Below, piece by piece: positions 1 to 5,303 of a DNA stretch of 7,502 nt. The position numbers were made by a program, and so were the translations under genes. The DNA is taken from assembly GCA_021772215.1 (NCBI GenBank), contig JAJFMK010000193.1, forward strand, positions 1 through 7,502. The letters run 5' to 3'. This DNA is from Chlamydiota bacterium. Lineage in GTDB: Bacteria; Chlamydiota; Chlamydiia; Chlamydiales; JAJFMK01. Every line of letters begins with the position of its first letter. Within the stretch, counting starts at the first letter, position 1. The notes under the pieces were generated by a model. It was not told the DNA's origin. It did not search any database and was given only the letters and a program-made list of their open reading frames with translations.

Positions 1-1
1 C

Positions 2-619
2 GACGAGGCGGGCAAGGGGGACTTCTTCGGCCCTCTTTGTGTGGCCTCTCTCTATGCGGACGAGGAGCAGATCAAAGAGCTGTTAGCCCTTGGGGTCAAA
101 GACTCCAAAACAATGAATGATACAAAAATCAAAGAGCTCGCCAGAGGAATTAAGAAGATCTGCCAGTCACACACAGTGATGATTAACCCTGAAAAGTACA
201 ATGAGATCTACCCCAAATTTCGCAACCTAAACTCCCTTTTAGCCTGGGGCCATGCAACCGCCATCGAACAGCTGGTGGCAAAGACGGGCTGCAAAGATGT
301 GATCATCGATCAGTTTGCTAACGAGAGCGTTGTAGAAAATGCCGTATCGAGAAAAGAGCTTAAGCTAAACCTCATACAGCGCACCAAGGGTGAGTCTGAT
401 GTCGTTGTCGCTGCCGCCTCAATTATCGCAAGGGACTCATTTCTATTTGGACTTGAAAAGTTGTCACAAATGATCAATAGTTCGCTTCCTAAGGGCGCCT
501 CAGCGCAGGTCGTCGCCGCTGGCAGGAAACTCTTCCAAAGAGTGGGCGAGGCGGGACTGGCTCGGGTTGCCAAAAGACATTTTAAAACGTGGAATCAGGT
601 ATGCTCAACAGAGGACTAA
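2..619 (+). CDS. rnhC: Ribonuclease HIII, 3' part (5' end outside window)
   Basis: Reading frame 2 is open from the window edge and gives 205 residues before TAA. It begins inside the type-2 RNase H active site: DEAGKGDFFGP at visible residues 1-11 matches the DExGxGDxFGP signature of RNase HIII, which differs from RNase HII in the GD-x-FGP part. Further probable metal ligands are the Asp in IIDQF (residue 103) and the Asp in ESDVVVAAASIIARD (residue 133). The KRHFKTW tail (191-197) also fits the family. The enzyme cleaves RNA in RNA/DNA hybrids in the cytoplasm, using divalent metal. Family members are about 300 residues, so roughly 95 N-terminal residues, including the TBP-like substrate-binding domain, should lie left of the window. 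An in-frame GTG at 41 is not the start, because the catalytic DE pair precedes it. RNase HIII is found mainly in Firmicutes, Chlamydiae and a few others. The last 19 bases overlap the next gene. Confidence 0.95.
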   Translation, partial: DEAGKGDFFGPLCVASLYADEEQIKELLALGVKDSKTMNDTKIKELARGIKKICQSHTVMINPEKYNEIYPKFRNLNSLLAWGHATAIEQLVAKTGCKDVIIDQFANESVVENAVSRKELKLNLIQRTKGESDVVVAAASIIARDSFLFGLEKLSQMINSSLPKGASAQVVAAGRKLFQRVGEAGLARVAKRHFKTWNQVCSTED

Positions 620-1029
620 TTTGGATAGCGATCATCGCCATATTGGCGATCATCACGCTTAATGTAATCCCGCTCTTTTGGGGCGGCAGCCCAGAAACCT
701 ACATCAAACAGACTGATGTGCGCGGCATGGCGATCAAATATAAAGATCAGCTCTACACCCTCAACTTCGACCAGCAAAAACGCAGCATCGATATCTTCAA
801 CCGCGCGCTGCCCGTCGGCGACCTCCCCTCAAAGTCTTACGACCCCAAGCTCGATTTCCAGCAGATCATCATCTACCGCTTCAATAACCAGCCAAGCATC
901 GATATCACCCCTATCCGCTGGGTCGAAAACAACCTCCTCTTCAAAGCACCTGACTGGTCAAACAGCTACCTAATCGAGGTGAGCCAAGATGAGCTCCACA
1001 ATATGCTTCAAGATGCGTACCCTAATTAA
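601..1029 (+). CDS. Small single-pass membrane protein, function unknown
   Basis: 142 residues from ATG 601. A very hydrophobic helix at about residues 6-27 (LIWIAIIAILAIITLNVIPL) is followed by a polar domain of about 115 residues. This suggests an N-terminal membrane anchor with the rest outside the inner membrane; there is no clear signal-peptidase site. The C-terminal part alternates short beta-like stretches (QLYTLNF, QQIIIYRF, SYLIEV) and has no motif I recognise. The start lies inside the 3' end of rnhC (19-bp overlap, different frame), so translation is probably coupled to it; the only SD-like sequence is a weak GGA at 591-593. A GTG at 589 would add four residues (MESG) and is less likely. 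Arginine is CGC in 5 of 6 cases. The stop overlaps the stop of the convergent ATPase gene by 4 bp, and no terminator is visible there. Confidence 0.75.
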   Translation: MLNRGLIWIAIIAILAIITLNVIPLFWGGSPETYIKQTDVRGMAIKYKDQLYTLNFDQQKRSIDIFNRALPVGDLPSKSYDPKLDFQQIIIYRFNNQPSIDITPIRWVENNLLFKAPDWSNSYLIEVSQDELHNMLQDAYPN

Positions 1030-2201
1030 ATGGGCAATTGAGACAGATCATCCCAACTAAGAACGGTGCCGTGGGAGCGCTTTTGGCTCTCTAAGCCGCC
1101 ATACACAAGGTAACTATTTTCTGGTTTACCCCCTGAAAGCTCATTCCATTTTGCAAGATTTGAAAAGAAACCGCTATTGACCGTCTCTCCAGACTTGATC
1201 TCAACAGGGATTAACTGCTCCCCATTGTCAATAATACAGTCCACCTCATGACCTGTGCGGTCTCTCCAAAAGTAGAGATTTGGTCTTTTCCCAGTATTGA
1301 ATCTTCTTTTCATCAGATCGGCTAGGATCAACGATTCAAAAAGCCCGCCTCTCAAATAATGAGTTTCAAGATCCTTTAAAGACCGAATGGAAAGGAGATG
1401 CGAAGCTAGGCCACAGTCATAAAAGTAGAGCTTAGGACTCTTCACAAGACGCTTGTTGAAATTCTTATGGTGCGGCTGAAGTAGAAACACAACATAGGTC
1501 GCTTCGAGTAGGGAAAGCCATGATTTAACGGTGTTTGTTGCTATTCCACAATCATTTCCAATCGCAGTTAGATCCAAAAGTTGCCCAATCCTTCCCGCAC
1601 AAAGTTTGAGAAACTTCTGAAAGAGGGAAAGATCTTGTATCTGTCGCAACTGACGCAAATCTCTTTCAATATATGTACCCAGATAGCTTTCAATCCACTC
1701 TTCCGGATCAGAATGGTTATTATGAAGCGGCGGGTAAAACCCACGATAGAGAAGCTCCTTGTAGTCTGTTGGCAAAGCTTTGGCTTCTCTTAGTTCTTCA
1801 ATACTTAGAGGAAGTAAAGTAGTGATTGCAATTCTTCCCGCCAGAGTCTGATTAATATGATGACTGAGCAAAATATTTTCAGATCCAGTAAGTATGAAAA
1901 AGCCGGCCTTTTTCCATTCATCGATATAAACCTGAATGTAAGAAAGCAGTTCCGGAACACGTTGAATTTCATCGAGGATAACCCCTCTTTCTTCTTTTAA
2001 CGAGTTAATAAACTGTCTGGGATCTTCTGTAGCCCTCTCTCTTAGATCAAGAGCTTCCAAATTTACATACTTATGCTCAGGAAAGAGGGCTTTGGCAATC
2101 GTGGTTTTGCCAGATTGCCTAGGTCCCAAAATTGCAATAGCAGGGAAATTTTGCGCAGCCTTTTCGAGCCTGGGGGAGATTCTCCTCTCAATGTACTTCA
2201 T
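1026..2201 (-). CDS. AAA_14 / DUF4143-family ATPase (COG1373-like)
   Basis: 391 residues. P-loop GPRQSGKTT at 26-34 (Lys32), Walker B VILDE at 74-78 (Asp77, Glu78), a sensor-like LTGS at 104-107 and AGRI at 121-124 form the AAA_14 core. Residues about 205-245 look like a winged helix (LTAIGNDCGIATNTVKSWLSLLE). The C-terminal DUF4143 region has the PD-(D/E)xK-like set: Glu289 in GGLFES, Asp321 in GHEVDCII and Glu334-x-Lys336 in PVEIKSG. The family is widespread, often multicopy and variable between strains, and its role is not established. There is no adjacent toxin, methylase or other partner. ATG 2201 fits the usual MKYI-x-R start; no Shine-Dalgarno precedes it, and a palindrome containing the promoter abuts it. 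Eight of the first nine Arg codons are AGA/AGG, unlike the CGC-rich neighbours, which suggests transfer. The family call is firm; a DNA-binding or nuclease role is inferred. Confidence 0.93.
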   Translation of the reverse strand: MKYIERRISPRLEKAAQNFPAIAILGPRQSGKTTIAKALFPEHKYVNLEALDLRERATEDPRQFINSLKEERGVILDEIQRVPELLSYIQVYIDEWKKAGFFILTGSENILLSHHINQTLAGRIAITTLLPLSIEELREAKALPTDYKELLYRGFYPPLHNNHSDPEEWIESYLGTYIERDLRQLRQIQDLSLFQKFLKLCAGRIGQLLDLTAIGNDCGIATNTVKSWLSLLEATYVVFLLQPHHKNFNKRLVKSPKLYFYDCGLASHLLSIRSLKDLETHYLRGGLFESLILADLMKRRFNTGKRPNLYFWRDRTGHEVDCIIDNGEQLIPVEIKSGETVNSGFFSNLAKWNELSGGKPENSYLVYGGLESQKRSHGTVLSWDDLSQLPI

Positions 2202-2203
2202 AC

Positions 2204-2236
2204 TGACAATTATGTAATCGGATTACATAATTGTCA
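2204..2236. repeat. Perfect 16-bp inverted repeat next to the ATPase start codon
   Basis: The left arm TGACAATTATGTAATC (2204-2219), a single G at 2220, and the right arm GATTACATAATTGTCA (2221-2236) are exact reverse complements. The element ends two bases before the ATG of the minus-strand ATPase gene and contains its -10 box and nearly all of its -35 box. A 33-bp two-fold symmetric site overlapping a promoter is typical of an operator for a dimeric or higher-order regulator. As RNA, in a read-through transcript from the upstream reductase gene, it would form a long hairpin just before the start codon. There is no T-tract, so it is not an intrinsic terminator. Confidence 0.95.
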
Positions 2237-2237
2237 A
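2209..2237 (-). promoter_or_regulatory. Sigma-70 promoter of the first ATPase, leaderless
   Basis: On the minus strand, a perfect -35 box TTGACA (2237-2232) is followed by a 17-bp spacer and the -10 box CATAAT (2214-2209, 5 of 6 consensus). With the last -10 base at -7, +1 falls at about 2202, one base before the A of ATG 2201. The transcript would have essentially no 5' leader, which agrees with the lack of a Shine-Dalgarno sequence. The promoter lies within the palindrome, so a protein bound there would block RNA polymerase. Confidence 0.75.
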
Positions 2238-2268
2238 AGGTATGCGCAACAAACTGAATACCAGAAGG

Positions 2269-3195
2269 TTATATAGCCTCAATTTCCTTCACAAGGGCCT
2301 CGTCGAGCTCGATTTCGCCGGCAGCGAGGTTCTGTTCAAGCTGCTGAAGGTTGGAGGCGCCCAAAATAACCGTAGAGACGTTGGGGTTGCGCAGACACCA
2401 AGCGATGCCCACTTCTGAGGGGCTGTAGGGGCTCTTCTCTACAATGGAGATGTACTTATCGATACGCCTCTTCTTCTCTTCAGTAAAGTACTCTAGTAAC
2501 CACTGCTGGTGAGAGAGTCGGCTCTTTTCGGGAATCCCCTTTTGATACTTTCCGGTGAGGAAGCCTGAAGCGAGCGGACTCCAGATAGTTGTACCGAGGC
2601 CATAGTTTTTAAAAAGAGGGAGATAATCCGTCTCCAGTTTCTTGCGCTCTAGGAGGTTGTACTCCGGCTGCTCGACGACAGGAGGTGTCAGATGATGCAA
2701 CGAGGCGAGCTTCATCGCCTCTTCAATCTGGGTCGCTTCCCACTCAGAAGTGCCCCAGTAGAAGACTAACCCCTGCTGAACAAGCGTCTCAATGGCACGC
2801 ATTGTCTCCTCAATAGGGGTCTCTGTATCTGGACGGTGGCAGAAGAGAATATCCACATAATCTTGCTGGAGGCGGCGAAGGGAGTTCTTTGTCCCCTCCA
2901 CCATCCGTTTCCAGGAGAGCCCAGTCTGATTGGGGCCCTCTCCTCCCCAGAAAATCTTTGTGGAGACGATCACCTTCTCTCTAGGAAATTCTCTCAAAGC
3001 CTCACCCATCAAAAGCTCAGCCGCGCCATGGCCATAAACCTCGGCGTTATCAAAGAAGTTGACCCCCCTCTCATAGGCAAACCGCATACACTCTTTCGCC
3101 AAATCAAGGTCTAACGTAGTCCCAAAGGTGACCCAAGAGCCAAAGGATAGCTCACTGACCTGTAATCCTGTCTTTCCCAAACGCCGATACTTCAT
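2269..3195 (-). CDS. Aldo/keto reductase, Kv-beta-like (AKR6/AKR14 type)
   Basis: 308 residues, a full-length TIM-barrel aldo/keto reductase that would use NADPH to reduce aldehydes or ketones in the cytoplasm. The catalytic tetrad is visible: Asp49 and Tyr54 in FFDNAEVYG, Lys80 in VIVSTKIFWGG, His120 in ILFCHRPD. Several blocks resemble the voltage-gated potassium channel beta subunit and its bacterial relatives: TKIFWGGEG, LRRLQQDYVDI, GTSEWEA, LTPPVVEQPEYN, WSPLASGFLTGKY and the C-terminal ILGASNLQQLEQN cofactor region. Animal Kv-beta has Asn at the His120 position as I recall it; here the canonical His is kept. ATG 3195 is preceded by GAGGT at 3200-3204, a good Shine-Dalgarno. The gene is divergent from the hypothetical gene at 3253 and lies 67 bp upstream of the ATPase on the same strand with no terminator between, so some read-through is possible. 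The physiological substrate cannot be told. Confidence 0.93.
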   Translation of the reverse strand: MKYRRLGKTGLQVSELSFGSWVTFGTTLDLDLAKECMRFAYERGVNFFDNAEVYGHGAAELLMGEALREFPREKVIVSTKIFWGGEGPNQTGLSWKRMVEGTKNSLRRLQQDYVDILFCHRPDTETPIEETMRAIETLVQQGLVFYWGTSEWEATQIEEAMKLASLHHLTPPVVEQPEYNLLERKKLETDYLPLFKNYGLGTTIWSPLASGFLTGKYQKGIPEKSRLSHQQWLLEYFTEEKKRRIDKYISIVEKSPYSPSEVGIAWCLRNPNVSTVILGASNLQQLEQNLAAGEIELDEALVKEIEAI

Positions 3196-3199
3196 TTTT

Positions 3200-3204
3200 A
3201 CCTC
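3200..3204 (-). promoter_or_regulatory. Shine-Dalgarno site of the aldo/keto reductase
   Basis: GAGGT on the minus strand, four bases before ATG 3195. It is the clearest ribosome binding site in the window and contrasts with the SD-less starts of the ATPases and the gene at 3253. It supports ATG 3195 as the true start. Confidence 0.7.
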
Positions 3205-3217
3205 AAAATTTTACTAT

Positions 3218-3245
3218 TTCAAACCACCCTCATCTTTGGTATAAT
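3218..3245 (+). promoter_or_regulatory. Extended -10 promoter of the hypothetical gene, leaderless
   Basis: TGGTATAAT at 3237-3245 is a perfect extended -10 element (TGn plus TATAAT at 3240-3245). A weak -35, TTCAAA (3218-3223, 4 of 6), sits 16 bp upstream. Counting the last -10 base as -7 puts +1 at 3252, next to ATG 3253. The other in-frame ATG, at 3244, lies inside the -10 box and would not be transcribed from this promoter, so this decides the start. Confidence 0.65.
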
Positions 3246-3252
3246 GCAGATT

Positions 3253-3717
3253 ATGCATATTAATCGGCTATACCTTGATGATATTGACCCCCTTCGCATG
3301 TTTACCCATGAGACGATCTTTCCCGACCGCAAAGACCATGAAGAGAATGAGCAGCAGGAAGAAAAGGAGAAAGAGGATGCACGCGTCCTTGAGCTCTTCT
3401 TAAGTATGGTCAAGGATAAGGAGGTCGTCCGCCGCCAGCTAGAGAGCAAGATACTGGGCTCCTTTCGCATAGGCCCTAACCTGGCTCATCTCGCCGAACT
3501 GCTCAACCGCTCTGATGTTCAAGGACATATCCGCGAAAAGCTGCGCCAGCAGGCTAGCAGCGACCCCAAAAAACGGTCCGAATCGATAAGAGTCATAGAG
3601 AACCTTAAAAAACTCAACAGTCGCATCGAAAAAGAGAACAGCGTCTGGTTCCGCAAGGTCCCCCTCTTCGCCCGCATCTACTGGCAGATCAACAAGGTCA
3701 ACATCCCCAAAGATTAA
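3253..3717 (+). CDS. Charged, helical hypothetical protein
   Basis: 154 residues from ATG 3253; an in-frame ATG at 3244 would add three residues but overlaps the -10 box. I do not recognise the family. Residues 27-43 are a highly charged Glu/Lys/Gln stretch. Residues about 43-130 look mostly helical (RVLELFLSMVKDKEVVRRQLESKI, SDVQGHIREKLRQQ, SIRVIENLKKLNSRIEKEN) and may form coiled coils. The C-terminus is basic and aromatic (VWFRKVPLFARIYWQINKVN). It has no signal peptide or long membrane helix, so it is probably cytoplasmic. Arginine codons are mostly CGC, like the core genes, so it is probably native. It stands alone, divergent from the reductase, and has no clear terminator before the next gene. 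Confidence 0.75.
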   Translation: MHINRLYLDDIDPLRMFTHETIFPDRKDHEENEQQEEKEKEDARVLELFLSMVKDKEVVRRQLESKILGSFRIGPNLAHLAELLNRSDVQGHIREKLRQQASSDPKKRSESIRVIENLKKLNSRIEKENSVWFRKVPLFARIYWQINKVNIPKD

Positions 3718-3749
3718 CCTTTCCTTTCTCTTAACAATCAACGAGATAC

Positions 3750-3778
3750 AAAACCATGCACTACCATTGCACGGTTTT
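3750..3778. repeat. Imperfect palindrome, upstream copy of the second ATPase operator
   Basis: AAAACCATGCACTA (3750-3763), centre C 3764, CATTGCACGGTTTT (3765-3778): 11 of 14 positions pair. Its right half CATTGCACGGTT is a direct repeat, with one change, of CAATGCACGGTT in the perfect palindrome. The two centres (3764 and 3797) are exactly 33 bp apart, about three helical turns, so two dimers would bind the same face of the DNA. The site lies upstream of the -35 box. Confidence 0.75.
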
Positions 3779-3784
3779 ACCCCA

Positions 3785-3809
3785 AACCGTGCATTGACAA
3801 TGCACGGTT
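3785..3809. repeat. Perfect 12-bp inverted repeat over the -35 box of the second ATPase
   Basis: AACCGTGCATTG (3785-3796), centre A 3797, CAATGCACGGTT (3798-3809); the arms are exact reverse complements. The half-site is CCGTGCA. The -35 box TTGACA (3794-3799) occupies the centre. The organisation, exact symmetry around one base and overlap with the promoter, matches the site at the first ATPase, although the half-site sequence is different. Confidence 0.93.
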
Positions 3810-3822
3810 ATTTCAATATCCT
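3794..3822 (+). promoter_or_regulatory. Promoter of the second ATPase, leaderless
   Basis: A perfect TTGACA (3794-3799) is followed by a 17-bp spacer and TATCCT (3817-3822, 4 of 6 consensus). Taking 3822 as -7 puts +1 at 3829, exactly the A of the start codon. No Shine-Dalgarno precedes the ATG. The weak -10 is the main doubt; the match in layout with the first ATPase promoter is the main support. Confidence 0.6.
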
Positions 3823-3828
3823 GTAATT

Positions 3829-5091
3829 ATGGAGAGAGAAGTTCTAAAACAGGTTATCAGAGATCAGCAGGAGTATCGACCTCCAAAAAATTTCTATGAT
3901 CGCGATCTAACCAATACAGTGCAAGGTTTCATCGATGATCCCAGCATATTGATCATCAGTGGCATTAGACGTTCAGGAAAATCAACGATCCAGCGCCTCT
4001 TACAAAGAGAGCTTGCAAAATCAGATTTCTACCTCAACTTCGATGATGAACGACTAGTTCGTTTCAAAGTAGACCACTTCCAGATGTTACTCGAGGTTCT
4101 CATCGAAACATTCGGTGAACAGTCCACTTATTACTTCGATGAAATCCAAAATATTGAGGGGTGGGAGAGGTTCATCCGTAGACTTTATGAACAGGATAAG
4201 AAGATCTATATCACAGGATCGAACGCCAAACTCTTAAGCAAAGAGCTAGGAACGCACCTTACGGGACGATACATTCAGTTCGAAGTCTTTCCCCTCTCAT
4301 TCAAAGAGATCGTCCGACACAATAATCCCGACCTTCTTTGTAAAAAAGCGCACTCAACAAGTGATGTGGGCCAGATTCTGCATCTCTTCTCAGACTATTT
4401 AGTCAACGGCGGAGTACCAGAGTTTGTAAAATTCAAAAAACCGGAGTATTTAAGAGACCTTTTTGAAGGAATTCTCTATCGCGATATCATCGCGCGCTAC
4501 AACATTAATCATGAAAAGCCCTTGCGGGAAGTTGTCTACTCTCTAGCTAGCAACATAGGAAAAGAGTTTAGTTACACAAAGTTGAGTCGCGCAGTCGGCA
4601 TAAATAGCCCCAATACGATTTCAAACTACTGCAGCTATTTAGAGCAGTGCTACCTCTTCTTCTTTATCAACCGCTATAGCTATTCACTCAAAAAGCAGCT
4701 TCAATATAACAAAAAATGCTACATGATCGACCCCGCTCTTATTCGCACAACAGGCTTTCGTGTTAGCGAAGATCGAGGCCGTCTACTAGAGAATATTGTC
4801 TTTCTACACCTTAGACAAAAGACAAAAGAGATCTACTTCCACAAAGAGCAAAAAGAGTGCGATTTTATCATCCGAGAGGGCAATCAGATTAGAGAAGCTA
4901 TCCAGGTCACCACCCACCTCTCTAATGAAGAGGTAAAAAAACGTGAAATTAACGGTCTTGTCGAGGCATTAAGAACCTACGATCTCTCTGAAGGCTTAAT
5001 CCTCACTGAAAATGAACAGGATACAATCGTGCATGAAGGGTTAAAGATCAAAGTTCTACCCATCTGGAAGTGGTTATTATCAAAAACTTAA
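3829..5091 (+). CDS. Second AAA_14 / DUF4143-type ATPase
   Basis: 420 residues. P-loop GIRRSGKST at 45-53 (Lys51), Walker B YYFDE at 101-105 (Asp104, Glu105), sensor-like ITGSNAKLLS from 128 and LTGRY at 144-148 define the AAA_14 core. A winged-helix-like segment spans about 248-280 (TKLSRAVGINSPNTISNYCSYLE). The C-terminal region keeps Glu321 (LLENIVF) and Asp345 (KECDFII), but the E-x-K of the PD-(D/E)xK motif is Gln359-x-Thr361 in AIQVTT, so nuclease activity is unlikely. It is in the same superfamily as the product of the gene at 1026-2201 but clearly a different subfamily (GIRRSGKST against GPRQSGKTT), so the pair is not a recent duplication. ATG 3829 fits the family's N-terminus and the predicted +1. 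Tandem palindromes precede the gene and a strong terminator follows 113 bp downstream. Cellular role unknown. Confidence 0.92.
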   Translation: MEREVLKQVIRDQQEYRPPKNFYDRDLTNTVQGFIDDPSILIISGIRRSGKSTIQRLLQRELAKSDFYLNFDDERLVRFKVDHFQMLLEVLIETFGEQSTYYFDEIQNIEGWERFIRRLYEQDKKIYITGSNAKLLSKELGTHLTGRYIQFEVFPLSFKEIVRHNNPDLLCKKAHSTSDVGQILHLFSDYLVNGGVPEFVKFKKPEYLRDLFEGILYRDIIARYNINHEKPLREVVYSLASNIGKEFSYTKLSRAVGINSPNTISNYCSYLEQCYLFFFINRYSYSLKKQLQYNKKCYMIDPALIRTTGFRVSEDRGRLLENIVFLHLRQKTKEIYFHKEQKECDFIIREGNQIREAIQVTTHLSNEEVKKREINGLVEALRTYDLSEGLILTENEQDTIVHEGLKIKVLPIWKWLLSKT

Positions 5092-5204
5092 TTTTATCTT
5101 TATTCTGGATTAATATTGGTAAGTTACAATATATGTATCAAACAACTATTTGCGGGTTCTCCCTCTCCCTCCCAAAGACCCGTTAATAGTCACCACCACT
5201 CCCT

Positions 5205-5235
5205 GGCGATCTCTTCGGAGATCGCCTTTTTTTTT
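5205..5235 (+). terminator. Intrinsic terminator with UUCG tetraloop
   Basis: Perfect 9-bp stem GGCGATCTC (5205-5213) and GAGATCGCC (5218-5226) closed by the stable TTCG loop (5214-5217), followed directly by nine T (5227-5235). There is no A-run on the left, so it works for the plus strand only. It ends transcription from the second ATPase gene, and perhaps read-through from the gene at 3253, and insulates the transporter. Confidence 0.95.
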
Positions 5236-5247
5236 AAAAAAACATCC

Positions 5248-5276
5248 TTGTGCTTTTTTGGCTCTCAGCTCAAAAT
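5248..5276 (+). promoter_or_regulatory. Possible promoter of the SLC12-type transporter
   Basis: TTGTGC (5248-5253, 3 of 6) and CAAAAT (5271-5276, 4 of 6) are 17 bp apart and sit between the terminator and the transporter start, giving a leader of about 20 nt. An alternative -10, TAAAAT at 5283-5288, has no -35 partner. A promoter must lie somewhere here because the terminator cuts off upstream transcription; the exact boxes are uncertain. Confidence 0.35.
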
Positions 5277-5291
5277 AGAGGGTAAAATTTT

Positions 5292-5296
5292 GGTGA
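5292..5296 (+). promoter_or_regulatory. Shine-Dalgarno-like site of the transporter
   Basis: GGTGA, complementary to the UCACC end of the anti-SD region, seven bases before ATG 5304. It supports this start and, with its leader of about 20 nt, contrasts with the leaderless genes upstream. Confidence 0.5.
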
Positions 5297-5303
5297 GAGA
5301 GCA

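Noticed and set aside
310..573. Minus-strand open frame of 87 codons
   Set aside because: It lies entirely within rnhC, whose catalytic motifs fix the plus-strand frame.
629..655. Direct and near-inverted repeat built on GCGATCATC
   Set aside because: It lies in the transmembrane helix of the small membrane protein and encodes Ala-Ile-Ile units; repeated hydrophobic codons explain it.
1026..2201. First ATPase as part of a toxin-antitoxin or restriction module
   Set aside because: Neighbours are a membrane protein and a reductase; no toxin, antitoxin or methylase gene is present.
2836..3114. Plus-strand open frame of 92 codons
   Set aside because: It lies inside the aldo/keto reductase, over its catalytic motifs, and has no family features.
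3208..3213. TAAAAT on the minus strand as the -10 box of the reductase gene
   Set aside because: No acceptable -35 lies 16-18 bp upstream, and the +1 would fall inside the Shine-Dalgarno site.
3785..3815. The perfect palindrome as an intrinsic terminator for the hypothetical gene
   Set aside because: The stem is followed by ATTTCA rather than a T-tract, and its centre is the -35 box of the next gene; an operator role fits better.
5153..5182. CGGGT...ACCCG pairing as part of a tRNA or structured RNA
   Set aside because: Only five pairs enclose a C-rich 20-base loop; there are no other tRNA arms or conserved loop bases.
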